64,000 nucleotides of DNA from Magnetococcales bacterium (GTDB taxonomy: Bacteria; Pseudomonadota; Magnetococcia; Magnetococcales; UBA8363). Positions 53,254-61,096 of this stretch are shown in pieces. A program made the translations under genes and the position numbers. Below the pieces are notes generated by a model. The model did no database searches. It was not told the origin of the DNA and saw only the letters and a program-made list of their open reading frames with translations. Location of the stretch: NCBI GenBank assembly GCA_015232865.1, contig JADFYU010000006.1:44201-108200 (forward strand), read 5' to 3'. Within the stretch, counting starts at the first letter, position 1. Each line of letters opens with the position of its first letter.

Positions 53254-55428
53254 TTATTCAACTCCAACAAAATGATCTAAACGGTCATTTTCCAACTGTT
53301 TTGCCTTCTTGAAATATGTCACCGCTTTTTCGCTGTCTCCAGCCCGCTCATAGGTGTAACCAAGTGAACGGCACACTTTGACATTTTTCGGATCAATTTC
53401 CAAGGCATTCTCAAAAGAGCGGGCCGCTTCCAGGTATTCACCCAGGTTATCCAATGATAACCCCAGACGATAATGCAATTCAAACTTATTGGGAAAATTT
53501 TCAAGAGCCTTCACCAGGTTCTCCACCGCTTTGGCATCATCTCCCCGGCGGCTATAGGCCAAGGCCAGTTTTTCATCCAGATCCAGCATACAACCATGAG
53601 CCTGGGCCTGTTCCAAAAAAGTGGTCGCCTTTTCCAATTGTTTCATCTCAAGATAACACAGGCCCAGCCGGGCTTTGACCTCACCAATTTCGGGATGACT
53701 GTCTAAGATCGACTCAAAATATTGGGCCGCCCGCCTGATGTGGCCGACATTGAAATAATGAATTCCACGCTCCATATAATAATGGTTGCGCGACCGGTCA
53801 TCCAAGGTCATTGAAGAGAGGTAACCCTCGATAGCGGAGGCGGAAATGCGACGCAAAACATTCATTCCGGCATAGAAATAAAAACCCATTTTTTTCGACG
53901 CCAACGTTGGTATGATCTTCGTTTTCTGCAAAACCGGTTTTACCGAGCGTTTTTTGGCTGAGCGGCGTGGAACCGCCACTCTTCGTAAACGCCTCGGCGG
54001 ACTGGGTTTTGCATCCTCCGAATCCAACTCATCCCAATTGTGATCCGGCACTGTAGAATGAGGGAACTCCATGGAGTCCGAATTAGCCGGGAACTCGTCC
54101 AGTGTCAATTCATCCAACGGATTAAACCTAGAAACGGCGGTTGGCGGTTGCGTCCTGGACTCTAACACCGGTTCGGATTTCAATTTTTCCGCGAATTTCC
54201 CGTCCAGCTCAGGTTCCCCTTGTTCGGAGCGTTCCGCTTCAATGTCGGAATCCCTGCCCTCTTCGAACCCCGTTGCCAGCTCAGGTTCCCCTTGTTCGGA
54301 GCGTTCCGACTCCAGATCAGGATCTGGTTTTTCTGCGGATTCCGACTCTACAATTATTCTGATCTCCATTTCAGAATCGCCGCTCTTTTCTCCTGGGTCC
54401 AGATGGGGAGAAAGCTGGATCACTTCCAAAGGATCAGGTGTTGGATTTTGGACTGAGGCCTGTGTAGAGTGATCCACCCCTCTAAAAACCAATTCTAATG
54501 GGTTGGTCTCTGGAATGATCGGTTGCACCGATTGTTTTGCTACAATAGAACCATTTAACTTGGAAACGGGCAAGAAAGGAGAATCATCAATGGGTTGCTC
54601 CCGGTCCGGGCCGACAGCCGCCGTTTCCAGGTTCAACTCCCCTGCTTCAGATTGTCCTTCAATCTGCTGGTAAATGATAAGATCCGGTCGCACCCGTTTC
54701 AAATCCGCCAATTCCTGATCCGCCTTGCGCTTTTCTGGGCGTTTGACCGCTTTACCAGAGAACGGCGCAACCCGATATAGTTCTGGAGGCGGAACCTTTT
54801 CCAATAGAGGAGAATCCTCCAGAAAGCAGCTAGCCGAAGAAAGGTCTGGAGGATTATCGGTATTGAACCGGTTGAAAGGCGGATTTGAATGGTTCAGGGC
54901 ATTCAAAAGATGATCGGCTCTGGCTAGACGCGACATCCACTGTTGATCGTCAAAGCCGACCGGTTCAACCGAAATCGGATCCTGATCCAATAGTGCCGGG
55001 TCTGAAAACTCTACCATTGACCGATCAGCAACCTCTTCCTCAACGCAATCGACCGAATCGGTCATCGAACCGCGGCCAAAAGTTGAGGAGTACCATTTCT
55101 GTCCAGAATCTTCAATAAGCGGTTGTTCACCATCTTGTCCCTGAGGTACCCGCAAATAGTGGGTATGGGCCAGATCTTTTTTTGGATCGGGATCGGGGCG
55201 GACAGAATCCCATTTTTCGGTTGCGATAACCGCCTCAACCTCCTCTCCCCAAGGATTTACCTGGGTTCGCAAGGCGCGACGAGATGCCAGAGGTTTACCC
55301 TCAGGCGGAACAAAAATATCGTAAAGCGGCTGATCGCCCTGAGAAATGGTCAGAGCCTCCAACCCGTACACGTTTCCAGATGAGAAAGGGCGCGGTTGAT
55401 GAATGGCTTTTTTTTCAGTCAAAGACAT
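53254..55428 (-). CDS. mamA: MamA TPR protein with a 510-residue N-terminal extension
   Basis: 724 residues. The last 215 or so fit MamA: a start segment FYFYAGMNVLRRISASAI, then YMERGIHYFNVGHIRRAAQYFES and four or five TPR units such as LHYRLGLSLDNLGEYLEAARSFENAL (core LGLSLDNLGEYLEAA). MamA forms a homo-oligomeric coat on the magnetosome. The first 510 residues are unlike MamA: Glu-, Pro- and Ser-rich, with two tandem ERSEQGEPEL repeats near residues 370-400 and a basic stretch (RRLRRVAVPRRSAKKR) at about 480-500. A REP-like repeat supplies the codons for PPTAVSR. There is no membrane helix. Confidence 0.85.
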   Translation of the reverse strand: MSLTEKKAIHQPRPFSSGNVYGLEALTISQGDQPLYDIFVPPEGKPLASRRALRTQVNPWGEEVEAVIATEKWDSVRPDPDPKKDLAHTHYLRVPQGQDGEQPLIEDSGQKWYSSTFGRGSMTDSVDCVEEEVADRSMVEFSDPALLDQDPISVEPVGFDDQQWMSRLARADHLLNALNHSNPPFNRFNTDNPPDLSSASCFLEDSPLLEKVPPPELYRVAPFSGKAVKRPEKRKADQELADLKRVRPDLIIYQQIEGQSEAGELNLETAAVGPDREQPIDDSPFLPVSKLNGSIVAKQSVQPIIPETNPLELVFRGVDHSTQASVQNPTPDPLEVIQLSPHLDPGEKSGDSEMEIRIIVESESAEKPDPDLESERSEQGEPELATGFEEGRDSDIEAERSEQGEPELDGKFAEKLKSEPVLESRTQPPTAVSRFNPLDELTLDEFPANSDSMEFPHSTVPDHNWDELDSEDAKPSPPRRLRRVAVPRRSAKKRSVKPVLQKTKIIPTLASKKMGFYFYAGMNVLRRISASAIEGYLSSMTLDDRSRNHYYMERGIHYFNVGHIRRAAQYFESILDSHPEIGEVKARLGLCYLEMKQLEKATTFLEQAQAHGCMLDLDEKLALAYSRRGDDAKAVENLVKALENFPNKFELHYRLGLSLDNLGEYLEAARSFENALEIDPKNVKVCRSLGYTYERAGDSEKAVTYFKKAKQLENDRLDHFVGVE
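54127..54147 (+). repeat. REP-like repeat inside mamA
   Basis: CCTAGAAACGGCGGTTGGCGG, matching the 8333/19705 copies (reverse complement) at 20 of 21 positions. It is read in frame as PPTAVSR in the MamA extension. Confidence 0.8.
54611..54631 (-). repeat. Second REP-like repeat inside mamA
   Basis: CCGACAGCCGCCGTTTCCAGG on the plus strand, 19 of 21 matches to the 8333 copy. It is opposite in orientation to the one at 54127 and is read in another frame, giving LETAAVG. Confidence 0.75.
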
Positions 55429-55549
55429 TGCATTTCTCGTTTGATCATCGCTAAAACAAAACCACCCTGAGTTTAAAAACTTTCATTTTACATTCTATAG
55501 ATTGCTGGCCACACCTTCCAATAAACATCCCATTCTCAGGTTAGATTAT

Positions 55550-55569
55550 CCAGACTCGGCAGGTGGACC
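55550..55569 (+). repeat. REP-like repeat in the mamO/mamA gap
   Basis: CCAGACTCGGCAGGTGGACC, a diverged copy located just after the end of the mamO remnant, in the 182 bp before mamA. It may mark the deletion junction that removed the rest of mamO and mamP. Confidence 0.5.
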
Positions 55570-55610
55570 GCAACGTGCGGACAACAACCAAATCCAGGAT
55601 TACAGACCAA

Positions 55611-55802
55611 TCATTGTCGGACGGAAGGTGATGATTGAAAGTCAATTTTACTGATACCGTTTAATTCCTGTTGATGATCTCGCAAAAGATGAAATCCCCA
55701 AGCAAAAGTGGAAAGAATGGCCAGAACAAGAATAACGGAAGGAAACTTCCAACCTTGCCGACAAAAAGGAATATTGACTTTTTTTCGTTTATAATCAGTC
55801 AT
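55611..55802 (-). pseudogene. mamO: mamO remnant: N-terminal anchor only
   Basis: 63 residues from the ATG at 55802, immediately after mamN, which is where mamO lies in known magnetosome clusters. The sequence IPFCRQGWKFPSVILVLAIL and then STFAWGFHLL resembles the MamO start, which has an FC..W..P motif before the membrane helix and a TFAWG end. A stop follows at 55611, and nothing in the next 182 bp codes for the protease-like or TauE-like domains. The piece may still be translated as a small membrane protein. It was identified from remembered MamO sequences, so an alignment would be needed to be certain. Confidence 0.6.
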
Positions 55803-55803
55803 A

Positions 55804-57129
55804 TTATGGAGCAATCAAAAAAATGTAGAGAGAAGAGAAGCCTAAAAAAAGTACCAGTATCGGCTGTCCCCAACGAAAATATTCCATAAAATCCAATCCT
55901 CTTCCAGCCGGCATAAGCCTGACCATATCCGAATGCTCTTTTAAATATTCCTCTAGTTTGGACGCGGCGACCGATCCAGCCGTGGCACCACTCAAAGAGG
56001 CGGAAGAGCCAGCCAGGATTCCCAAAGACAAGGCCCACCACACTGTATCACCCGGTATGAATCCATTCAATTCCTGCGCAATCGGAATAAAAAAAGCGGT
56101 GGCCGGTCCCGCATTTAAAAACGGTGTAAGCAGACCGGCAAGCCAGAGCAGAGCCAACAACTCAAATACAGGTTCTCCACCACTGATTTCATTGATCAAC
56201 CAGGAGATACCATCCAAAACCCCCGCTGCCTGAAGCCCTCCCACCATGACAAACAGTCCCAGGAAAAAAAGAACGTCCCCAGCACCAGTCACTTGAAAAA
56301 GCTCCTGATAGCGAAAAGGAGCCCAGATCAACAAAGCGAAACCGGCCAACATTGCCACCAAGGCCGGCCGGACCTGCATCGATTCCGCCAATAAAAATCC
56401 GCACAAGGTTAAAGATAACACCAACAGACCAAAGCGCAATCGAGCATGATCCACAGTTGAATCCGACAACACAGCGGAAGAAAGAGGCCGCAACCGAGCG
56501 CGGTTCGCCGCCAGGGGTTGCGGCAGAATTTCTCGTTTGCGACTCTGAAAATAAAGCAGCATGAGCGCCAAAAGAATCAGTGTCGGAACCATCATACCGC
56601 CGATAAAATCCAGAAAATGCAGATGCCCGGCAGAGGAGATGATCATATTGGGAAAATCCCCCATCATGGTGGAGGCTCCTCCGAGATTGGAGGCTATGAT
56701 CTCAGCAATCACATAGGGCACCGGATTGAGATCAGCGCTCCGACAAACCTGAAAAGTGACCGGTAAAATGACCACCATGGCTGCTAGATTATTGACAAAA
56801 AGAGAGAAAAAATAGGTAATCAAAGCAAACAGAACCAGGATCAACCAGCCGTCTCCATTGGAGTAGTGGGTCAATCGCCGGGCAACCGTCTCAAAGTATC
56901 CAGATTTTGCCAGTGTTGCAGAGATGAGAGAGAGGCCGAAAATCAAGGCCAGAGTCTCGAAATAAATGGCGTTCCAAGCCATTTTCAGTGAATAAAAGTC
57001 GAGAACATAACCCAAAACGACAAATAAAAAGCCCCCGGCCAACATCAACAATCGACGGTCAAGCCGACTAAAAAGCATCAGGGAAAATACGACACCAAAC
57101 AAAACCGTGGCCAGAAGAGGCACAGCCAT
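55804..57129 (-). CDS. mamN: MamN, magnetosome ion-transporter-like protein
   Basis: 441 residues with about 11-12 membrane helices, of the CitM/ArsB ion-transporter superfamily. Features include NNLAAMVVILPVTFQVCRS (core NNLAAMVVILP), NLGGASTMMGDFPN in the conserved GxxTPxG-like region, and NAGPATAFFIP in the second half. MamN is thought to export protons or other ions from the magnetosome to help magnetite formation. The ATG overlaps the mamM stop by one base, and the mamO remnant starts right after its end. Confidence 0.85.
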   Translation of the reverse strand: MAVPLLATVLFGVVFSLMLFSRLDRRLLMLAGGFLFVVLGYVLDFYSLKMAWNAIYFETLALIFGLSLISATLAKSGYFETVARRLTHYSNGDGWLILVLFALITYFFSLFVNNLAAMVVILPVTFQVCRSADLNPVPYVIAEIIASNLGGASTMMGDFPNMIISSAGHLHFLDFIGGMMVPTLILLALMLLYFQSRKREILPQPLAANRARLRPLSSAVLSDSTVDHARLRFGLLVLSLTLCGFLLAESMQVRPALVAMLAGFALLIWAPFRYQELFQVTGAGDVLFFLGLFVMVGGLQAAGVLDGISWLINEISGGEPVFELLALLWLAGLLTPFLNAGPATAFFIPIAQELNGFIPGDTVWWALSLGILAGSSASLSGATAGSVAASKLEEYLKEHSDMVRLMPAGRGLDFMEYFRWGQPILVLFLGFSSLYIFLIAP

Positions 57130-58094
57130 TAGACAGGCTCCCGACCCAGCTTTTCCTCCTTGTCGATCTGGGTCAGCAATTCGATATCGTCTTGTATCTT
57201 CTCCATTTCAGGAACCGAGCCGGGCCGAGAGATAAAATGGACACCGATATCACCGACATGGGCAATGTGGGTCGCCAATTTTTCCTCAACGCGGCGGCTG
57301 ATTATTTTGGCCGAGCCGACTGACAGATCCGGGTTGACACTGATGGTCATATCAATCCACAACTCCTGGCCGACATATCGAGTCCGAACCTGCTCGACCG
57401 ACTCGACACCGGAACATCCCAGTGCTGATTTTTTGATCAGCTTGACCATTTGCGTGGGAGCAGCCGTGTCCATCAATCCCTGAAAAGATCCCCAGAAAAC
57501 CGCTCCGCCCAGATAGAGCAGAAACAGAGCACCTCCCAAAGCAACCAGGGTATCCAACCAAGGCATGTTCAGGTATTGCCCCCCGACCACACCCAAAGCG
57601 ACGGCGACAGAGGAAAACCCGTCGGTTCTGTGGTGGGTCGATAGCGTACCAACGATGGGGCTGTTTATTTCGATGGAGACGCAACGGGTAAAGTGATGCA
57701 AGAAAACATTGACCGCAACCGAAACCAAAGCGGTCCATAGCGCGATCAAATGGGGAACTGAAAAAATCCCCTCCAGAAGAGATTCGGCCGAAACGTAAAA
57801 AAGCCAAGCCGTCAACGCCATAAGAATGAGACTGATAACCAAAGCCAGAATGAATTCGGCTTTACCATGACCAAACGGATGCTCCTGATCGATGGGTTGC
57901 CGTGACACTTTCAAGCCGATGACGATTAGAGCCGAAGTGACCACATCTTTCGCAGAATAAAGAGCGTCCGCCATCAATGCAAAGGAGCCGGAGACGATGC
58001 CGATAAACAGTTTGAGAGTCGCCATGGCCAAATTGACGGCTAAACCGATCCAACCCACCGTTTCATTACAGACAACACATTGAGAATACCGCAT
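57129..58094 (-). CDS. mamM: MamM, magnetosome cation diffusion facilitator
   Basis: 321 residues. It shares the Cys6/Cys9 start with MamB but has the MamM-type metal site MADALYSAKD (Tyr46, Asp50) and the matching HHRTDGFSS in the second half. Six membrane helices precede a cytosolic C-terminal domain (about 215-300). MamM moves Fe(II) into the vesicle as a homodimer or with MamB and stabilises MamB. It is followed by mamN with a one-base overlap. Confidence 0.95.
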   Translation of the reverse strand: MRYSQCVVCNETVGWIGLAVNLAMATLKLFIGIVSGSFALMADALYSAKDVVTSALIVIGLKVSRQPIDQEHPFGHGKAEFILALVISLILMALTAWLFYVSAESLLEGIFSVPHLIALWTALVSVAVNVFLHHFTRCVSIEINSPIVGTLSTHHRTDGFSSVAVALGVVGGQYLNMPWLDTLVALGGALFLLYLGGAVFWGSFQGLMDTAAPTQMVKLIKKSALGCSGVESVEQVRTRYVGQELWIDMTISVNPDLSVGSAKIISRRVEEKLATHIAHVGDIGVHFISRPGSVPEMEKIQDDIELLTQIDKEEKLGREPV

Positions 58095-58127
58095 AGCTGA
58101 ATTATCGAGTCCTACTGGTTAGTGTTG

Positions 58128-58349
58128 CTAAAAATTGTACTCGTCGTCATCCTTTTTTGGCGCGCTGCGCACCAGAACCGTAAAGATGGCCAAGGCAAAA
58201 CCACTGATGAATGCACCGGCAATAGCCAGAATCATTGGCATTTCAACAGGCTCGCCGAAGACAAGACGGACCTCGACCTCCTGCATGTTCTGAGAAGCAA
58301 AAATCAACAGGAATAGTGCGAAAATCAGAGAAAAAACAAGCCTGATCAC
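58128..58349 (-). CDS. mamL: MamL, small magnetosome membrane protein
   Basis: 73 residues with two membrane helices (about 4-22 and 38-60) separated by NMQEVEVRLVFGEPVEM, the layout of MamL and of the LapA-like family. A short charged C-terminal tail (PKKDDDEYNF) follows; in MamL the basic tail is thought to help bend the membrane, and here it is mixed acidic and basic. It is located between the MamF-like gene and mamM. The call rests on position, size and topology. Confidence 0.8.
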   Translation of the reverse strand: MIRLVFSLIFALFLLIFASQNMQEVEVRLVFGEPVEMPMILAIAGAFISGFALAIFTVLVRSAPKKDDDEYNF

Positions 58350-58415
58350 ACCTGCTTCCCTCTCTTTTCCAAGTTATCAGCGTTGCCATTCATGAGCAAA
58401 AAGGTCCAAATTTAT

Positions 58416-58742
58416 TTACAGTTTTTCCGCTAATTTATGGATGACCGGCAACTTCCAGGCCCGACCCAATAATACTGAAATCAGACCCGCAACCGACAGA
58501 ACAAAACAGAGCAAGCTGGAAACTTGAAAGGCCAATCGACCAACGACCGGAATCACCAGAGCAAAAACGGCCAACACCTCCCAAATCCAGATGATCAATC
58601 CCTGCCGGGAGTGAAACCGAACGTACGGATCACGACGATTGACAATCAGAGGAACCAGCGACAAAATTCCCAGATAGCTCATGGCCGCCATCACTTGAGA
58701 ACCAAGGTCCGACTCTCTTTTCACCATTCCAAAAATATTCAT
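58416..58742 (-). CDS. MamF/MmsF-like magnetosome protein (DUF4870)
   Basis: 108 residues with three membrane helices. VMAAMSYLGILSLVPLIVNRRD, with its core SYLGILSLVPL, and DPYVRFHSRQGLIIWIWEVLA, with core RFHSRQG, are hallmarks of the MamF/MmsF family. These proteins control crystal size and shape. MamF and MmsF are hard to separate by sequence alone, so no symbol is given. It lies between mamK and mamL, as in some Magnetococcus clusters and unlike the separate mamGFDC operon of Magnetospirillum. Confidence 0.8.
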   Translation of the reverse strand: MNIFGMVKRESDLGSQVMAAMSYLGILSLVPLIVNRRDPYVRFHSRQGLIIWIWEVLAVFALVIPVVGRLAFQVSSLLCFVLSVAGLISVLLGRAWKLPVIHKLAEKL

Positions 58743-58824
58743 CTATCTTCCCATTTTCTCTATCTATTGTGTAATTATGCCGGGTCAAACGAACCGGAGA
58801 GTCACTAGAGAATGATCGAACGCT

Positions 58825-59862
58825 TTATGCGCCGATGACATCCCCAACTTGGGTCCAATAATCCGGCGGCAACTCGGTTGCCAACTTTAAAGCGCCGGCC
58901 GCACCGGCAAAGTCCGGGTCTGCGACACGAATCACATCCACCTCCCCATGCTCTTTAAGATGCTCAACCAAGGCATTTTTCAAGCCGACGATCTGCCCAC
59001 CACCACCAGCCAAAACAATGTTTTTCAGTGCCTCTTCCTGATCTTCGGGATCGAAAACCGTTATGAGACTCTCCACGCTTTCCAGAATATCAGGCAGGAT
59101 CGTCTCGCAGGCAAATCGTATTTCTTGAGTCAAGTCATGAGCTTTTGGTCGCCCATTGGAACGCAACGTTACGATGGAGTCTCGGTTGATTTGACCAACA
59201 TGACCAAACTGTTCCTTTATTTTTCTAGCCAGAATCGGAGTAATCTGTACCTCTGGATAAGACTCTGCAATGGCCTCCACAAGAATGTCATCAATATGAT
59301 TTCCAGCTTTCAGGAGGGTAATTTGATCCTCAGGACCAGGAACAGTTCCCTTCATGGCACAAATATCGACCGTACCGGCACCGATGTCGATGATGATGGA
59401 ATTGGTCAGCCGATTAAGACCATAGGCCACCATGAATGGTTCGGAGACAACCATAGAGAGATCCATAAGTTCGTCGGCTATTTTAAGCAGCTGTCCCTTA
59501 TTGGTAACAGAGGCTCGGGCCGGCACGCCCAAAATGCCACACACCCGCCGACTTTTATTCGGGTTGACCAAGGAAATAACATGCTCCAACAACTCTTTCG
59601 CCGCTCTGGTCTCCCGATCGCTGGACTCCTTTAAAACGCCATCCTCCAAAGGATAATGGAGATTCATGTAGGATTTTTTTTCCAACGCTTCCTGACCAAT
59701 AATCTTGGTATTGTTGAGCAGTCGAACCCCAATAATATCTTTCGGGTAGCCAACGACCGAACGAACCAACTCCTTACCGCCCTCATTGGAAAGAATCGCT
59801 GTCTGCGAGGTTCCCAGATCAATTCCCAGAAAAAGCGGTTTGGAACCATCAAGCCTTTTCAT
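58825..59862 (-). CDS. mamK: MamK, actin-like filament protein
   Basis: 345 residues. The actin-like ATPase motifs are intact: phosphate 1 in FLGIDLGTSQTAILSN, phosphate 2 in IIDIGAGTVDICAMKG (core DIGAGTVD), and an adenosine motif in VLAGGGGQIVGLKNAL. The length is normal for MamK. It forms dynamic cytoskeletal filaments on which magnetosomes are arranged in a chain. The gene is preceded by a 212-bp gap after the MamJ-position gene, which could hold its own promoter, and is followed by the MamF-like gene. Confidence 0.95.
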   Translation of the reverse strand: MKRLDGSKPLFLGIDLGTSQTAILSNEGGKELVRSVVGYPKDIIGVRLLNNTKIIGQEALEKKSYMNLHYPLEDGVLKESSDRETRAAKELLEHVISLVNPNKSRRVCGILGVPARASVTNKGQLLKIADELMDLSMVVSEPFMVAYGLNRLTNSIIIDIGAGTVDICAMKGTVPGPEDQITLLKAGNHIDDILVEAIAESYPEVQITPILARKIKEQFGHVGQINRDSIVTLRSNGRPKAHDLTQEIRFACETILPDILESVESLITVFDPEDQEEALKNIVLAGGGGQIVGLKNALVEHLKEHGEVDVIRVADPDFAGAAGALKLATELPPDYWTQVGDVIGA

Positions 59863-59908
59863 TTCGACACCTCCCCAATCAGTTTATGGAATAACAACAC
59901 CCATTCGA

Positions 59909-59932
59909 CCTAAATTCGGCAGATGGACGCGG
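59909..59932 (+). repeat. REP-like repeat between the mamJ-position gene and mamK
   Basis: CCTAAATTCGGCAGATGGAC and following CGCGG, a diverged copy. An opposed diverged copy lies at 60007-60022 in the same gap. Confidence 0.5.
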
Positions 59933-60006
59933 ACAAAAAGTACAACCCATCGGTTTTTCAGCTTTACAGAAAAAAATGACAGGTCACGGAATCGATAGGT
60001 GGTGAG

Positions 60007-60022
60007 CCGCCGAATTTCAGGT
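60007..60022 (-). repeat. REP-like repeat, diverged copy
   Basis: GCCGCCGAATTTCAGG on the plus strand, opposed to the copy at 59909-59932, in the gap before mamK. Confidence 0.45.
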
Positions 60023-60074
60023 TCAATGATATCCGAATCAGTAAATAGTTCAGACCGTTGAAAGCAGGTTCGAA

Positions 60075-61016
60075 CTATTTCTCCTTGCTCGACGATTGGT
60101 CGGTCAACAGACCAACGATCGGAGTCTCCTTGGCTTTTTCATCCCCCTGCTCTTTTTTGATGACACCGGTTACGGTCTCGTAGATACAGACCGCTGTGCC
60201 ACCAAGACAACCGACGGTTCCGACGACGATCTCTGCACCTCCTTTTAGCACAGTACTAAAACCTCCCACCACTGCTTTCAGACCATCCGGGACGCTTTTT
60301 CCAAAATCCAAAAATGGATTTTTTGTATCAGTCTTATCTTTTTGGGCTGATTTGGCTGTCGATTCCGAGGCACCATCCCCAGTAATCCGGTCAACCCCCC
60401 GTCCGAGAACCGCTTTGGTCCTCTTGCCGGTCTTGACAAAACCACCGACCATGTCCCCCAACGCATTGACGATACCGATCGTCACACCTTCAACCGGAAT
60501 CTCTTCCGTTACCGGTCTGACCATGAGTTTCCCATTTTTCGGTTCCGGGGCGGAGTCAGCCTTGGTTGCGCTGGCTTTTTTACTGCTGGATCGCCCCGTC
60601 GTCGATTGATCCTCCACCGGTGATAATTTTTCCGTTTTTTCCAGACTCTCCATCGACTCGGTCTGGCTTGAGCGGTCCGCTTGCTCCTCCTGAGCCGACT
60701 TCGTCTCTTTCGACTTGGACCAGGCGACCTGTTCATCTTTGGAGGCGGCTGAACCATTTTTGATTGAATCGGCCAATACCGGATCAATGTCGTTCCACTT
60801 GGAACGGCCGGCTTTTGTTTGAGAGTCCGAAGAAACAGCGGCCTTTCTCCGGGCGACCGGCACTTTCCGAGAAGAGGAGGCCGTAGACTCCTTGACGGAT
60901 TTGACTGCCGTTCTTTTGCGGGGCGCCTTGGTCGCTGTCAAACTGCTCTTCTTGCTCTCGGCAGATTTGTCAGTTGTCGCATTCTCTTGAGAATCTGTCG
61001 TTTTGGATTCAGCCAT
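60075..61016 (-). CDS. MamJ-position protein, charged with a Gly-rich C-terminal segment
   Basis: 313 residues. The first 180 are very rich in Lys, Ser, Glu, Thr and Ala (KAPRKRTAVKSVKESTASS, SLEKTEKLSPVEDQ) and are probably disordered. From about 185 to 300 come VTIGIVNALGDMVGGFVKTG, FGKSVPDGLKAVVGGFS and EIVVGTVGCLGGTAVCIYET, Gly- and Val-rich segments that may touch the membrane. It lies between mamE and mamK, where MamJ, the acidic protein that links magnetosomes to MamK filaments, lies in Magnetospirillum. Sequence similarity to MamJ is not evident. A tethering role is inferred only from position and composition. Confidence 0.5.
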   Translation of the reverse strand: MAESKTTDSQENATTDKSAESKKSSLTATKAPRKRTAVKSVKESTASSSRKVPVARRKAAVSSDSQTKAGRSKWNDIDPVLADSIKNGSAASKDEQVAWSKSKETKSAQEEQADRSSQTESMESLEKTEKLSPVEDQSTTGRSSSKKASATKADSAPEPKNGKLMVRPVTEEIPVEGVTIGIVNALGDMVGGFVKTGKRTKAVLGRGVDRITGDGASESTAKSAQKDKTDTKNPFLDFGKSVPDGLKAVVGGFSTVLKGGAEIVVGTVGCLGGTAVCIYETVTGVIKKEQGDEKAKETPIVGLLTDQSSSKEK

Positions 61017-61096
61017 TCTTCTCCCCCTTACTTATGACACATGACACAATACAACTCGCGTCAGACGCGATGATCTGGACCAACAAAAAGCAAAAA

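Noticed and set aside
54127..54631. REP-like copies in mamA as a CRISPR or direct-repeat array
   Set aside because: There are only two copies in opposite orientation, with no regular spacers and no cas genes in the window.
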